Below, one piece after another: positions 24,283 to 35,412 of a stretch of 59,824 nucleotides of DNA. The notes under the pieces were generated by a model, which was given only the letters and a program-made list of their open reading frames with translations, made no database searches and was not told the DNA's origin. This DNA is from Helochares maculicollis (lineage: Eukaryota > Arthropoda > Insecta > Coleoptera > Hydrophilidae): contig JAWQRO010000088.1 of assembly GCA_033557835.1 (NCBI GenBank), positions 1 through 59,824 on the forward strand. Direction: 5' to 3'. The translations under genes were made by a program, and so were the position numbers. Position 1 is the stretch's first letter. Each line of letters opens with the position of its first letter.

Positions 24283-25691
24283 GTAAAAAAATAAATAATA
24301 TTGTTCCCTCGGCGATTTGCTATTAACATATTTAAAAATAGGAATGATACCTAACTCTCAGGTTGCGCAACGGTGATCTTATTGAAACAATTGCGACTAT
24401 TGAAATGTTGGATGAAGAAATCATGTTACGGTTCGTTTTGGCGTTCGATTTTATTTAATCCAATTCGGTTCGCTCCTTGGCGAAACTAGACACACCATCC
24501 AACAATATTTATTTTGAAATATTTATTAGCGATCGTTATAAATTTTCAGCGCAGTGAGGTGCCTTTCTTCCACCAACCTCCTTGTCAATTTCTTCATTAC
24601 TTGCGTTTTCGATGCAAGGATTGCGACAGGCAAACCGGAGCAAGAATGCAGGAGCTGCGTAAGCCATTTTTTCTTAACGTTAACACTCAGTTGTAAACGG
24701 AAGATTTTTCTAGACGCTTGGTAGCCTTCGTGTATCTTCAAACCTTCCCATCAATTAAACCTTTTAAGCCAGCCGATCTTAAGCAACGTAATTATTAGGA
24801 AATTGTTATAAATGTTCTTGTTATTGAATGTAAATAAAGTAATTTATATTCTAAATAGGTATCACAGCAATTACACGAAAATAAAATGGTTACTCGTAAC
24901 CATTTTACAATATATAATAATAAGTTCGACGTGTTTTCTTCGTGTAATCCGTCACTTTAGTCGAGTATTACTAAAGATAATACACGTTTATTGCAATTAC
25001 TTGACAAAACGAACAAATATGTAACAGCTCGACTTGTTATTATTCTCGGTAATCTTGTGCAAGAGATTTTCGATCGAGCACTAATGAACACCTACTATTA
25101 GATAATTATTCTTTTATGATATTGTTTCGGGCTATTTCCAATTATTATGATTCGCTCGACCCGAATTCCAAGTGCCCGTTTCATTTTGATTGCTCTATTA
25201 CTGGAGGATACAGGGATTTCTTAGTCAACACTTTTACTATCACGTAGCACTATACTGAATACTTCTTATACATGTCCTGTTGCTAACTCGAATGTTGCAA
25301 ACCGAATTTATTGATTGCATCAATTCCAGAGCACCATTCATCAAAATCTGCGCAAGTTCATTAAGCTCTCGAATTAGGATGGGATAGAACAATTTGTACT
25401 CTTCTCATTGACGGTGAAAGTACGAAATGTAACACAGATCCATTTATAACAGCGAGAAAACGCACAGCCTCAACGGTTTTGCAAATAAACAAAATTCGTT
25501 TTGCGTGAGACATGAAGATCAATCTCATTTTTATGACCGTTTGCTTCCATGGCGCACAAAAACTATCCATTATTATTGGTTGTGTATTCTAATGAGCATT
25601 TTGAATGCTATAATTTTGTAGCGCTTGCATAACAATTATTTATTGACTAGATTGGATGGATGGGTAACCACAATATTTGTCTAAGCCCTAC

Positions 25692-25776
25692 CTGTAGTCA
25701 TTGTGAAGAAATGTTAAATGCGATGTTTTCAATTTGCAGGTGAGTAGCATCGGTCTATTTGGTTGTGAGAACGTAC
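25692..25776 (-). other. Candidate 85-nt exon, minus strand
   Basis: On the minus strand a strong polypyrimidine tract, TTTTTTCTCTTTCTGTTCCAG, ends at 25777. Downstream at 25692/25691 is a good donor, CTACAG/GTAGGG. One of the three frames is open across the whole segment (TFSQPNRPMLLTCKLKTSHL then TFLHNDY). The bases right after the acceptor are GTACGT, so the acceptor could instead be a zero-length recursive splice point. The host gene is unknown. The channel gene is on the same strand but lies 6.6 kb upstream and ends at 32404. Confidence 0.3.
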
Positions 25777-27659
25777 CTGGAACAGAAAGAGAAAAAATCG
25801 ATTAAATACGGTTTTGCAAATAGAAAGGACTGCGGTATTTATGAAAATGAAATTCTTTCCTTCTCTCGAATCGCAATCACAGCCGGAATTTAAAAACATA
25901 CCACGGAATCATTGTAATCTTCGCCGAGGAATCTCATATACGTGACAAGTCTGCCACGGCGCTGGATTTGTGATGCCTTTGAAAAGCAACGAAAAATTTT
26001 GGAGCGAGCAGTTTCTTTTGAAGACCCATGGGAAACTTTTTCTATGGGCTTACGTCACGCATAGATTGCATAGCGGACGAAGAGCTGAAGCCGGACCGAC
26101 TTCGATGTGTTTACGATACCGTTTCTGGCTGAACTTGTACTGAAGTTGAACTCGCCATAGGTGAGTCCGCCGGAATTTCGCAATAAAAAATCGCGATCAG
26201 TTGAAAGATAATACCATGTAATTCGACCGACGAGTCGGTCAAACAGTCCAGCGAAGGCGATTCATATTTATATTAATGTCATACTTTTTGATGGGTTCTT
26301 TCGATCTAGAAGAAATTTATTGGCCAATGAAATGGAGAACGATGAAATTTGAAACCTGATACATGAATGTGTTAATATTAAGATACAACGTTTGGTTCAG
26401 TTATTTGTTGTCATTCGATACCCAGCGGTTAGAGCCGCTGGTGGTTATCCACCATTTATGGCCTGGAAGCCTTTTATGGTAAATTTGCATAATTTTTAAG
26501 TTTCGTTGGTTGGATAGTGTGCGTAATTTGGTTTTACAAAATATTTCTTGCCTACCGTACAGAGGATCTTGTTATGATCCTTCTTGTGGGTTTGGTCGTC
26601 TTATTAACAGCCTGCTTATATTTAAAACACTGACTTCTCTTATAACTGCTTCCAGAATTCTGCAAAATCGAATCGATATCAATAGACGATTAGTATGCTA
26701 GTTTGGCGCAAAAAACAGTGAAAAGGAGCGAAACAGGATTTTATTTATTAACAGCTATTTACATAAAGCAAGCGGCTTCGTTCCTTTTGCGCGTTCGTGG
26801 AGGAACAAAAACTGGTCAGTTAATAGGTGACATCTCAATTTCTAATGCAGAAGAGGCACTTTTTACCAAAGGCCTGTTATAAATTAGACAGGTGCAGAAA
26901 ACCGTCGGAAGCCGGCAGCTTGCTCCTTCCGTAAAGCAAACTAATTACGTAATAGGATGCTAATACGAACGATCGTTGCGTATAAACGGATGATGGTCAG
27001 GTCTTTGATAGTTTAAGCAAGCATCTAGTTCGTAGAAATATGTCATTTTTTTAGTTCCTCCTGCGGAAATTCTAAAGTCTTAGATGTAGCCTGTTTTGAC
27101 TCTCGTTCATCGGACCCACTCCGGGAACCAATCATCATTCAAAGATGATTTTTTTTACCTGGAACCTAGAATAAAGAGAACAAAGTTACAATACATTTCT
27201 TTGAAGTCCGTATCCTTCCAACGCTTGCGACAAGAGAGACAACTCTCAACTTTCATAACCCTCATAGGACTTGACAGTATATTATTGAAATCCTGAATTT
27301 CTACCTTCTTCTGACAATTTCCATCAAAAATATTTCCTTACATTAGTCTGTATCAAGATTTTGTTCGATTCCGCGACGTTTAAGCTAATGCATAGTAAAA
27401 TAAAAGATTCTTAACACTTTAAGTAAGTGTTAAGCTGGAAACAAAAATAGTCACTTGGGGCGTATAGGGCATGTATTTACGACTATATAGGTATAGAGCA
27501 GAAAAAAAGTTAAATACTTCAATTCAAGTCGAAAACGTTTCGTTAAATCTACTTGGTCGATTATGCAAAAAAAGAGAGAAATCATATGTTTCAAACTGAA
27601 ACCTTCAAAATCCACAAATAAAATTGTTTCTTCAATTAAAATGTGAGAACCAAATGCGG

Positions 27660-30470
27660 AGTTATAACTTTGTTGTTCTTGCTGTAGAAATTACAGTAGA
27701 CAAGACGCCTTTCTAAAACCAAACAAACCAATTTTACTTTTAAATCTATCCAAACTTAGACTTACATCCATGTTTTTCTTAATTTAGAAGCATCTAACTT
27801 TTGCAAAGCGTCTTGGCTATGCCTTCGGTGCAGCCGCTTCAAGCTTCGCTTTCATTAAAAGTGTCAACTAAGTTTAAAAACAGTTAGAAATTATACAAAT
27901 TATTTTTCGACCAAATGTGAAAATCGTAGTCAAATGTGAACTTACAACTATTTTGCATTCAGTATAAAAATTACAGTAGAAAAGAATCCTTGCTAAGCTT
28001 CCATCGTCTGCAAGATCCTGTAGTTCAGAAACACTTTCAGAAATCATACAAAAATGTTGGCAATCGTAGCCAAACTTGTACATTAAATTTAGAAGCTTTT
28101 AACTTCTGCAAAACGTCTTAGTGATGCCTTCGGTGTAGCCTATTCGAGCTTCGCTCTCGATTAAGAGCGTTAAGTAAGCGTCAAACATTCATAAATCGAA
28201 CGCATTCAACAATCATAAAAGTGTTTCTTCGATTAAAATGTGATAACCAAATGCGGAGTTATAACTATGTTGTTCTTGATGTAGAACTTACAGTAGACAA
28301 GACGCCTTTCTAAAACCATACAAATCATTTTTACTTTCAAATCTATCCAAGTTTAGACTTACAGCCATGTTTTTTTCAATTTAGAAGCATCTAAATGTCT
28401 TCGGCGCCCCCGCTTCAAGCTAAGCTTTCATCAAAAGTGTGAACTAAGTTTAAAAACAATCAGAAATCATACAAATTATTTTTCTATCAAAATGTGAAAA
28501 TCGTAGTCAAATGTGAACTTATAACTATTTTACATTCAGTATAAAAATTACAGTAGAAAAGAATCCTTTCTAAGCTTCCATCATCTGCAAGTTTCTTTAA
28601 TTTAGAAACACTTTCAGAAATCATACAAAAATGTTGGCAATCGTAGCCAAACTTGCACATTTAATTTAGAAGCTTCTAACTTCTGCAAAACGTCTTAGAT
28701 ATTTCTTCGGTGCAGCCGATTGGAGCTCAACTAAGGTTCAAAAAGTAAGAAATCGTACAAATGATTTGTCCATTAAAGTGTGTAAGTGGTAACCAAAGGC
28801 GGACTTATAACTATGTTGTACTTACTATACAAATTACAGTAGAAAAAATCCTTACTTAGATTTTATCATTTGCAAAATAAATAAGTTGCTCTTTCGGCGC
28901 AGCCGATTGAAGCTTTGCTCTCGCTTAAAACCGTCAACTAAGCTTCAGAAAATCAGAAATCGTACAAATGATTTTTCGATTAAAGTGTGTAAGTGGTAAC
29001 CAAACGCGGAGTTATAACTATGTTGTTCTTACTTTAGAAATTATAGTAGAAAAAATCCTTACTAAGATTTTATCTTTTACAAAACGTATAAGCTGCGCCT
29101 TCGGCGCAGCCGATTCGAGCTTCGCTCTTCAATTAAGAGCGTCAACCTAAGTTTCTAACATCCAGGAACTAAACGCTTTCAACTATTTTAAAAGCAATTA
29201 TTTATTATATATGTTGAATTGTAACAAGACATGAACTTACGCTTATGTCTAAGCAATGCCCTCGACGCAGTCGATTAATTAAAAGCGTTAACTTAGGCTT
29301 CTATAATTTAGAAATCGGACGCTTTCAGAAACCATACAAACCGGTTGTAGATTAAAATGTTTTAAGTGGTAACCACAACCATTTTTCTCTCAATAGAAAT
29401 GAATCATAGCTAAGATTCTATCATCTGCAAGCATCTCTTATCTAGAAACCTAACGCTTTCAGAAATCCCATAAAACATTTTTAGTAAAAAATCGTAGTAA
29501 AGCTATCACTTAAAAATATGTTTCTCTCAATTTACAAACTTTTAACTTCTGCAAAACGTCTTGGATATGCCTTCGGCGCAGCCGATTTGACCTTCGATCT
29601 CAATTAGGAACGCCTATCTCAGCTTCTAATATCCTTAAACCAAACGCTTTCAGCCATTATAGAAATCACTTTTAGTTTAAAATGCTAAAGTCACAACAAA
29701 ACTCCTACTTAAAGCTGCGTTTCTCACGGTATATAGTAAGATTCTTGTTAGAAAAATATAGCCGCCAAGCTTCTGGTATAAATAAATGTCTAAGCTGTGC
29801 TTTTGGTGTCGCTACTTCAAGATTCTCTTTCATTTAGGAGCGCCAATTTAAACTTTAAACATACAGAAATTGAACGCTTTTTATAGTCATGCAAATTATT
29901 TTTCGATTTAAATGTGAAAATCACAATCAAATGTGGACTTACTATAAAAATTACAGTAGTAAAGAATCGTTGCTAAGCTTCTATGGTTTACAAAGCGCGT
30001 AAGCTGCGCCTTCGGCGCAGTCGTATCGGGCTTCGCTCTCAATTAAGAGCGTTAGCTAACATCCAGAAACCAAATGCTTTTAGCTTTTGTATTGTAGAAA
30101 TCATTTTTCTCTCGCTATATAACGTCCATTAGGAAAGGCGCAGCCTAATAGAGCTTCGCTCTCACTTAAGAACGTCAACTTAAGCTCCTAGCATCTAGAA
30201 ATTAAACGCTTTCATAAATCGTACAAGCAATTTTATTTTAAAATGTCTCAAATCGTTACTATGTTTGGACTTACAACCATGTTGCTTTCAATTCGGAAGT
30301 TGCTAACATCTGCAAAACTAAGCTATACCCAAGGCTCAGCTGATTCGAGCTATAATCTCAATGAAGTGTCTCAATTGGGCTTTAAATATTCAGAAATCGA
30401 ACTCTCAATAATCGTACAAGTATACAGGATAAAAAAAAACCTGTTTATTTTAGTAGCATAGAAGTTACTG
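27660..30470 (+). repeat. Satellite family 1, cluster 2 (decayed, all forward)
   Basis: About twelve units of 130-340 bp are all in forward orientation, with cores near 27815, 28122, 28395, 28695, 28887, 29091, 29255, 29560, 29795, 30001, 30138 and 30315. The copies at 29091 and 30001 are nearly perfect (GCTGCGCC-TTC-GGCGCAG). Others show mainly C-to-T and G-to-A changes (ATGCCTTCGGTGCAGCC, ATGCCTTCGGTGTAGCC), as expected for decay of CpG-rich DNA. Spacers share AATTACAGTAGAAAAGAATC and ATCCAGAAACC-type blocks. No genes lie within. Confidence 0.85.
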
Positions 30471-30529
30471 GAAATAACTCGAAGAGTAAAAGAGTGATTG
30501 TCTGTCCAAATGTTACTTGAGCTGATATG

Positions 30530-31425
30530 CCAAAAGGACATGATCTAACATTTCCTGTTTTTGTGCCACCTGAGTTGGTCGAAGACGTTTTAGTCTATTC
30601 CAGAATTCCACCGACTAATGATTATGTCCAACCAATGTTCTGTAGAACATTTATAACGACGGATATTTACACATGCGGAGTTAAGTGATTTAGTCAGAGA
30701 TTTGGGTTTGACTGAAGAAAAGGCAGAATTACTTGTATCTAGGCCAAAAGAACTACGTTTATTGGAACCTGGGACATTTATTTGCCTTGTAGAACAAGAG
30801 ATGAACAGTTGATTAAATTTAATTAAAAAAGTTTGAAAGGTTTATTACATAATGGAAATACCATTTCTTCATTGCCTGTTGCACATTCAGTTCATATAAA
30901 ACAAACAGCACATGATTGGATGCTATGTGAAGATTTAAAAGCATCTAGGTCAACAAAAGGGTGTAAGAAAGTTTCCATAGCTGAGTAGGACATCAGTCAG
31001 GTATCAACAAAGGTTCCGAAAAACAATGGTCCATAAAAACATTGTAATATTTGGGAAGAAAAATATTTTGAATAAGACTTTCTTAAATATGAAGAAGATT
31101 CTCCTACCCCCACTGCAGATAAAGGTAGGAATAACGAAAGAATTTGTAAGAGCTTTGTTAAACGATGGTGGTTGTTTTCCATATTTGTGTGATACAGTTC
31201 CTCATTTATCAAATGTTAAACTGAAATAAAGGATTTTCGTTGGGCCTGATATTCATAAATTGAGATTCCAACGAGTCCAACTTCGAAGCAACGATGATCA
31301 AAAGGAAAATGAGGTTTGGATATCATTTCTAGAAAATGCAAAAAACGACAATGTGGCAGCTCCGAACTATAAAGATATCTTAGGTAACATTTCTTTGTCT
31401 GAAGAGCCTTAGACTCCACTTCTTG
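30530..31425 (+). pseudogene. Mobile-element-associated multicopy protein, pseudogene
   Basis: Broken frames read in order: MPKGHDLTFPVFVPPELVED then SRIPPTNDYVQP; LSDLVRDLGLTEEKAELL then PKELRLLEPGTF; NTISSLPVAHSVHIKQTAHDW then MLCEDLKAS; KKILLPPLQIKVGITKEFVR then FPYLCDTVPHLSNVKLK; RIFVGPDIHKL; and EVWISFLENA then APNYKDILGNISLS. From memory this is the high-copy uncharacterised protein family of arthropod and cnidarian genomes with motifs VSxLVRDLGLxKExAELL and LLPPLHIKLGLMKxFVKAL. At least four frameshifts or stops and internal deletions remove the middle. A second copy lies at 53890-54260. Confidence 0.65.
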
Positions 31426-31429
31426 CATA

Positions 31430-32071
31430 ATTAACTTGACTTTTTTGTGAAAACTAGGAAAGAGGAAGAGTGAGGAGCGTTCCCATGCTCGGGACAAAAA
31501 AAGTCGTAACCAAACTTAGACTTATGAGTATATTACTCTCACTATACATAATAGAAATAATACTTGCAAAGCTTCTATCATCTTTACGTCGCGTCTGCTT
31601 GAAATTTTGAAAGAATTATTACAAATATTTGATACGATAGCGTTTAGAATGTGTTTCAGAGTAACACAACCAAGTCTCATTTGTTGTATCATCTGCTCTT
31701 TCGTCAGATTATGTGGGATCCAGAGATTCAATTTACATTTTCATGGTCTTGTACAGCAAAAGTATTGGCTACATTCTTAAATTTCAGTAGCTGTATTTCC
31801 ATTCACATTCAGTAATTTTTGCTTAGTTGGGAGTCGCTTGTCTTAAGGGAAAAACCAAAACAACAAATTTGATTTTATCAGGGTCAACATAATTCTAAGA
31901 ATTCTAATTATTTATATTTTTATGAGCGATTTATATAAATACTGGTAACAACTCCGCCATCATTAAAAATGAAACTTGAAGAAAACGAATATGAGAAAGA
32001 ACTAAACGATTTTTTCTTTAACTCAACGATGATTCGAAGAAAACGAGTAACAAAGAAATCAGCCGCACTCA
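31430..32071. other. Unassigned intergenic DNA
   Basis: AT-rich sequence downstream (3') of the channel gene. Nothing recognisable. Confidence 0.4.
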
Positions 32072-32077
32072 TTTATT
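32072..32077 (-). promoter_or_regulatory. Candidate polyadenylation signal of the channel gene
   Basis: This is the first AATAAA on the minus strand after the channel stop codon, about 330 bp downstream. An AATATA variant near 32385 is closer. Position is the only support. Confidence 0.25.
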
Positions 32078-32403
32078 CAGTCATAACGCACAACTTCGCA
32101 ATTAGTATTAGCCGGTAATTGCCAACTCATTCGCTCAAAGTTATGCCAATGTTAATTTCTCACAACTGCATCTATTTATATTTCACCTATACATGCTAAT
32201 TAATTAAAGTAAATTATACGTTTCCATATCTGCGGATGGCGGGTTGCGCTAATGCAAAGTAACTTGATGGGAATACGCGCAAGAATGAGAAATATTGCAC
32301 CGTGTTCATTTAGTCTGCATCTAAGAACAACATCTAGGACTCAAACTCTGAATAGAAACAGCCCGTTTTAAAATTGTAATGCTTATATTTAGAAAGTTTG
32401 TTT

Positions 32404-34101
32404 TTATATATGGTAGCCGCTTCTACTTTTAGATAGCAAGCTGCTGCCACCAGACAGCTCCCTCTCCTTGATGTTCTTGGTCGAATATTCCCTTTCTTCC
32501 GACTCTCGTCTTTTATCCGTAAGTGTTTCGTGCATGGTTTTCTGAAAGCGCTCTTGAGCCATCGCACGGATCCTCATATACAAATCGGGATACGGCTCGA
32601 TGGCCTTGTGAAAATCCTTCCTATTCAAGCTGAACAGCTCGCACGGGTCCACCGACACGACGCTAGCAACTCTCTTTTCCTCATCCATGATCAGGGCAAT
32701 CTCCCCGAAGTGACTCCCATCTCCCAAATGGCAAACTTCTTTGCCTAAAATGGTGAAAACGGCAACGGTGCCGGACGAAATGAAATACATGGAATCACCC
32801 TCGCTCCCAGCCTGAACGATCACGTCACCCGGGAGGTAAATCTCGGCTTTCATGCAAGTCACTATCCTCACGAGCAGCCGGGCCGGAAGATCCTTGAAGA
32901 TATCGACGCTATCCAAAAGGTTTTTGCAGGAATGCATCACGATAGCCTGCCGCAGCTGATCGGATATCGTGGTCAAAATGTCGCGCTCCTTAAAGTAAGT
33001 CTTTTGGAACCTAAAATCGAAATACTCCATAATCCTTTTCCTCATGGCATCCGGAAAGCGCATGTAATCCGCGTATTCGTTCAATCCTTGCGTCATTTGG
33101 AAATATTTATTCACGGAAGAGTTGTACTTGTTGACGATCATGAGAGTTTGGGACATCACGAAGATATTGAAAATCACTCCGGAAGACAGAAATATCATTT
33201 CCACTATCAACGTGAAACCGTGCTCCGACGGCGCATTACCGTAGCTGATCAAGAGGAACATGTTTAAAGTCCGAGTGAAGCAGCAAAGAAACTGCTTCGA
33301 TTCCGGTTCTTTTATTATCCACGCCTCTTCATTGTGGGTGCTGACAAAGTAAATTGCAAAGCTCATCCACAACATTACAATGAGAGGAACCAATATTAGC
33401 TTGAACACCTTGAAGCCGTGCAAGCTGGCCTCTCGCCACTCCCTAAACCTATCCAAGTAGATGATCATCGTCGGTATCCTCAAAACCTTAAAAAATTGAA
33501 CTGCTTTTAGATATCTTAAGTGATGATGTTCGAAGCCTAATACTTTTAGAAGGTATATGACTATCCCTGGGTTGAGGGAGCTTATAAAGTCGAATATAAA
33601 CAGTCCGGTGATGTAATTGTAGAAAATTTTTCGTCTGTCTAAGATGATCTTTTTCGTGTTTTTCTCATAGTAGCCAGTGAAGAATGTCACGATGCAATCG
33701 ACGAGGAACAAAAAGTCTACTATCGTTTTGGGAATTGTTAGGTAACGCTGCCCTGTTTCCGCAGAGCTATCTATGGGGATGACTATTAGCCCAAAGATGA
33801 GGACTCCCATGATGAAAAATTCCCAATAGGCCCGCCCTATACTAAAGGGATGTATCGTGTAGTAGTACGCCTGCAGATGCCTTTTCTTTTCGTGCTTAAT
33901 TGCCGCAGACGACTTTAAAAAAGCCATGCTTCTGGGATTCTTTTGACTGACTATCGTGAACGACCTTAGATTTCTTCTTAGGTAAACGAAGTACCCGCTG
34001 TTTATGTACCGCACAACTATATCTTCTTCGACGGGAAGAGAGCACTGATGAGCCAAAATGGTCTTCAGCTGCTTTAGTGTCATTCGACGCTCCGTCGGCA
34101 T
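32404..34101 (-). CDS. HCN/CNG-type cyclic-nucleotide-gated cation channel, intronless
   Basis: 565 codons form one uninterrupted frame. An in-frame TGA lies nine codons upstream and the start context is AAAAATG. Architecture: an HCN-like N-terminal block (IHPFSIGRAYWEFFIM, about 84-99); S1 about 92-111, S2 about 123-144, S3 about 162-186, S4 about 195-216, S5 about 230-253; pore loop about 272-290; S6 about 295-324; C-linker about 330-400; cyclic-nucleotide-binding domain about 401-515 with FGEIAL (465-470) and EEKRVAS (474-480). Members form tetrameric plasma-membrane cation channels modulated by cAMP or cGMP. The C-linker and pre-S1 block place it nearer HCN than CNG. Oddities: the filter reads LISYG (284-288) where HCN has CIGYG; S4 keeps basic residues only at 196, 199, 205 and 208, then has Pro210 and Asp217; the Thr next to the ligand-binding Arg477 is Val478. 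At 565 aa it is shorter than typical HCN channels (about 700-900) because both cytoplasmic ends are short. Function beyond family level is inference. Confidence 0.95.
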   Translation of the reverse strand: MPTERRMTLKQLKTILAHQCSLPVEEDIVVRYINSGYFVYLRRNLRSFTIVSQKNPRSMAFLKSSAAIKHEKKRHLQAYYYTIHPFSIGRAYWEFFIMGVLIFGLIVIPIDSSAETGQRYLTIPKTIVDFLFLVDCIVTFFTGYYEKNTKKIILDRRKIFYNYITGLFIFDFISSLNPGIVIYLLKVLGFEHHHLRYLKAVQFFKVLRIPTMIIYLDRFREWREASLHGFKVFKLILVPLIVMLWMSFAIYFVSTHNEEAWIIKEPESKQFLCCFTRTLNMFLLISYGNAPSEHGFTLIVEMIFLSSGVIFNIFVMSQTLMIVNKYNSSVNKYFQMTQGLNEYADYMRFPDAMRKRIMEYFDFRFQKTYFKERDILTTISDQLRQAIVMHSCKNLLDSVDIFKDLPARLLVRIVTCMKAEIYLPGDVIVQAGSEGDSMYFISSGTVAVFTILGKEVCHLGDGSHFGEIALIMDEEKRVASVVSVDPCELFSLNRKDFHKAIEPYPDLYMRIRAMAQERFQKTMHETLTDKRRESEEREYSTKNIKERELSGGSSLLSKSRSGYHI

Positions 34102-34111
34102 TTTTAGGGTT

Positions 34112-34126
34112 TTATCCGTTAAACAT
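34112..34126 (-). promoter_or_regulatory. Possible upstream minicistron of the channel gene
   Basis: ATG-TTT-AAC-GGA-TAA ends ten bases before the channel ATG, out of frame with it. If transcription starts upstream, this 4-codon frame could lower initiation at the main start. Whether it lies in the transcript is unknown. Confidence 0.3.
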
Positions 34127-34128
34127 CA

Positions 34129-35410
34129 AAATGACAAGCTATTCAATTCTTATTCGTATTATTATTTTGTTATCGATATTTTTCCATTGCCTGCTTCATT
34201 TTGTTCCAATTCCGCAGGAAAATGCAGCCGGAGAATTCCTACTGCGTTAGCTCAACCTCACAACAGTCATTTTGTAAATTTTTTTAACCTTCTCAATTCT
34301 GCAATCTCGGACCCCTTTAAGGTAACATGTAGCTGTCATACAAATTAAGACAAGACGATCGAGAAACAATTTGATAAGTATTTAAATTCTTCTTTTTAGT
34401 AACGAAAATTCTGTTTTAGTTTTTTCAATGCGATGAGATCTCTAATTCAACGCATTCATGAAGTTTACAAGTTTGCTGTTTTTAGTTCTATTTGAGAGAT
34501 TTAATTAAGAATAATTATATCAATAATTTTTTAATGTCAACAGGATACAACTTGAAAGATATTTCACTGACAAGTTGATAAATAAAGGTGAATGATATAA
34601 GAATCTTGTTAGGTCTTCTTATTGATTAGGAAATTTGTATAAAACTAGACTGTAAGCAAATTATATTTTACGAAACGAGGAAACGTCCTAACGCTCATTT
34701 TCGACGAATTTTGGATTTCTTGAAGAACAGATTTATAAATTTTCATGTCCCTGATCAAAAACCTACCATTTGTCAGATGAAAATAATCGTATTATGCGAA
34801 AGTGGGACAGGTTTTTTTCAACAATTTTATATTGTTTACTGTTCTAAGTGTCAAATTTTCCGGTGAATTCATTGATAGTATAGTCGTATTGAAGTTATCA
34901 AACTCATTTGTAAACAAGACATATTATGGAAGTAATCCCGAAGAGAATTGCAATTGACCAACAATATTACAGAAACGAAATCATCTAGCACTGTTCAGAA
35001 TCAATACTGAAATGAAAAGATAAAAAGGACTTAGCAATGACAAGTAGAATTAATGAAATCACTAAAAACATACAAAATCCGGGATAATTCCAGCAGTGTT
35101 CATTGGGGAAACATTTAATAAAGTATATATCGTTAGAGGTAATTGATTTTTTTCATTAGTTTGCTTATCATATAGATTATTTAATTTGTATAATGGGAAC
35201 ATTCAAAAAAGATATGGTTTCAATCACCCAATTTGCCAAAATTAGATTGGGGTGAATCCTGTATTTTAATCGATATTTATGTTTGGGTCTTAATATATGA
35301 TTTGATTTCTAGACCTTATACCATCAACAACGACAGAGAATCCCACAAAACTCTGTGTAGTATTATTCGGAAATACGAGGATGAAAAAGGGTAAATATTG
35401 ATTCGTGTCA
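34129..35410. other. Upstream region of the channel gene, unassigned
   Basis: This should hold the channel promoter on the minus strand. I see no clear TATA box or Initiator that I would defend. AT-rich with no repeats recognised. Confidence 0.35.
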
Positions 35411-35412
35411 TA

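Larger units (their letters stand above)
23331..27650. other. Unassigned DNA, possibly intronic
   Basis: No gene is recognisable. Two short segments have exon-like borders (24199-24282 plus strand, 25692-25776 minus strand; listed separately). The span 25860-26280 is GC-richer but has stops in all frames. Confidence 0.35.

Noticed and set aside
26120..26170. ATAG/GTGAGT donor-like site after a GC-rich stretch
   Set aside because: The adjoining open frames are short and there is no plausible acceptor. A donor consensus alone is not evidence of an exon.
27660..30470. Regularly spaced stem-loop repeats considered as a CRISPR-like array
   Set aside because: Units are 130-340 bp, diverged and in eukaryotic context. 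Spacers are homologous to each other, not unique.
32530..33267. Plus-strand open frames of 72 and 111 codons within the channel gene
   Set aside because: They are antisense shadows of the conserved channel coding sequence.
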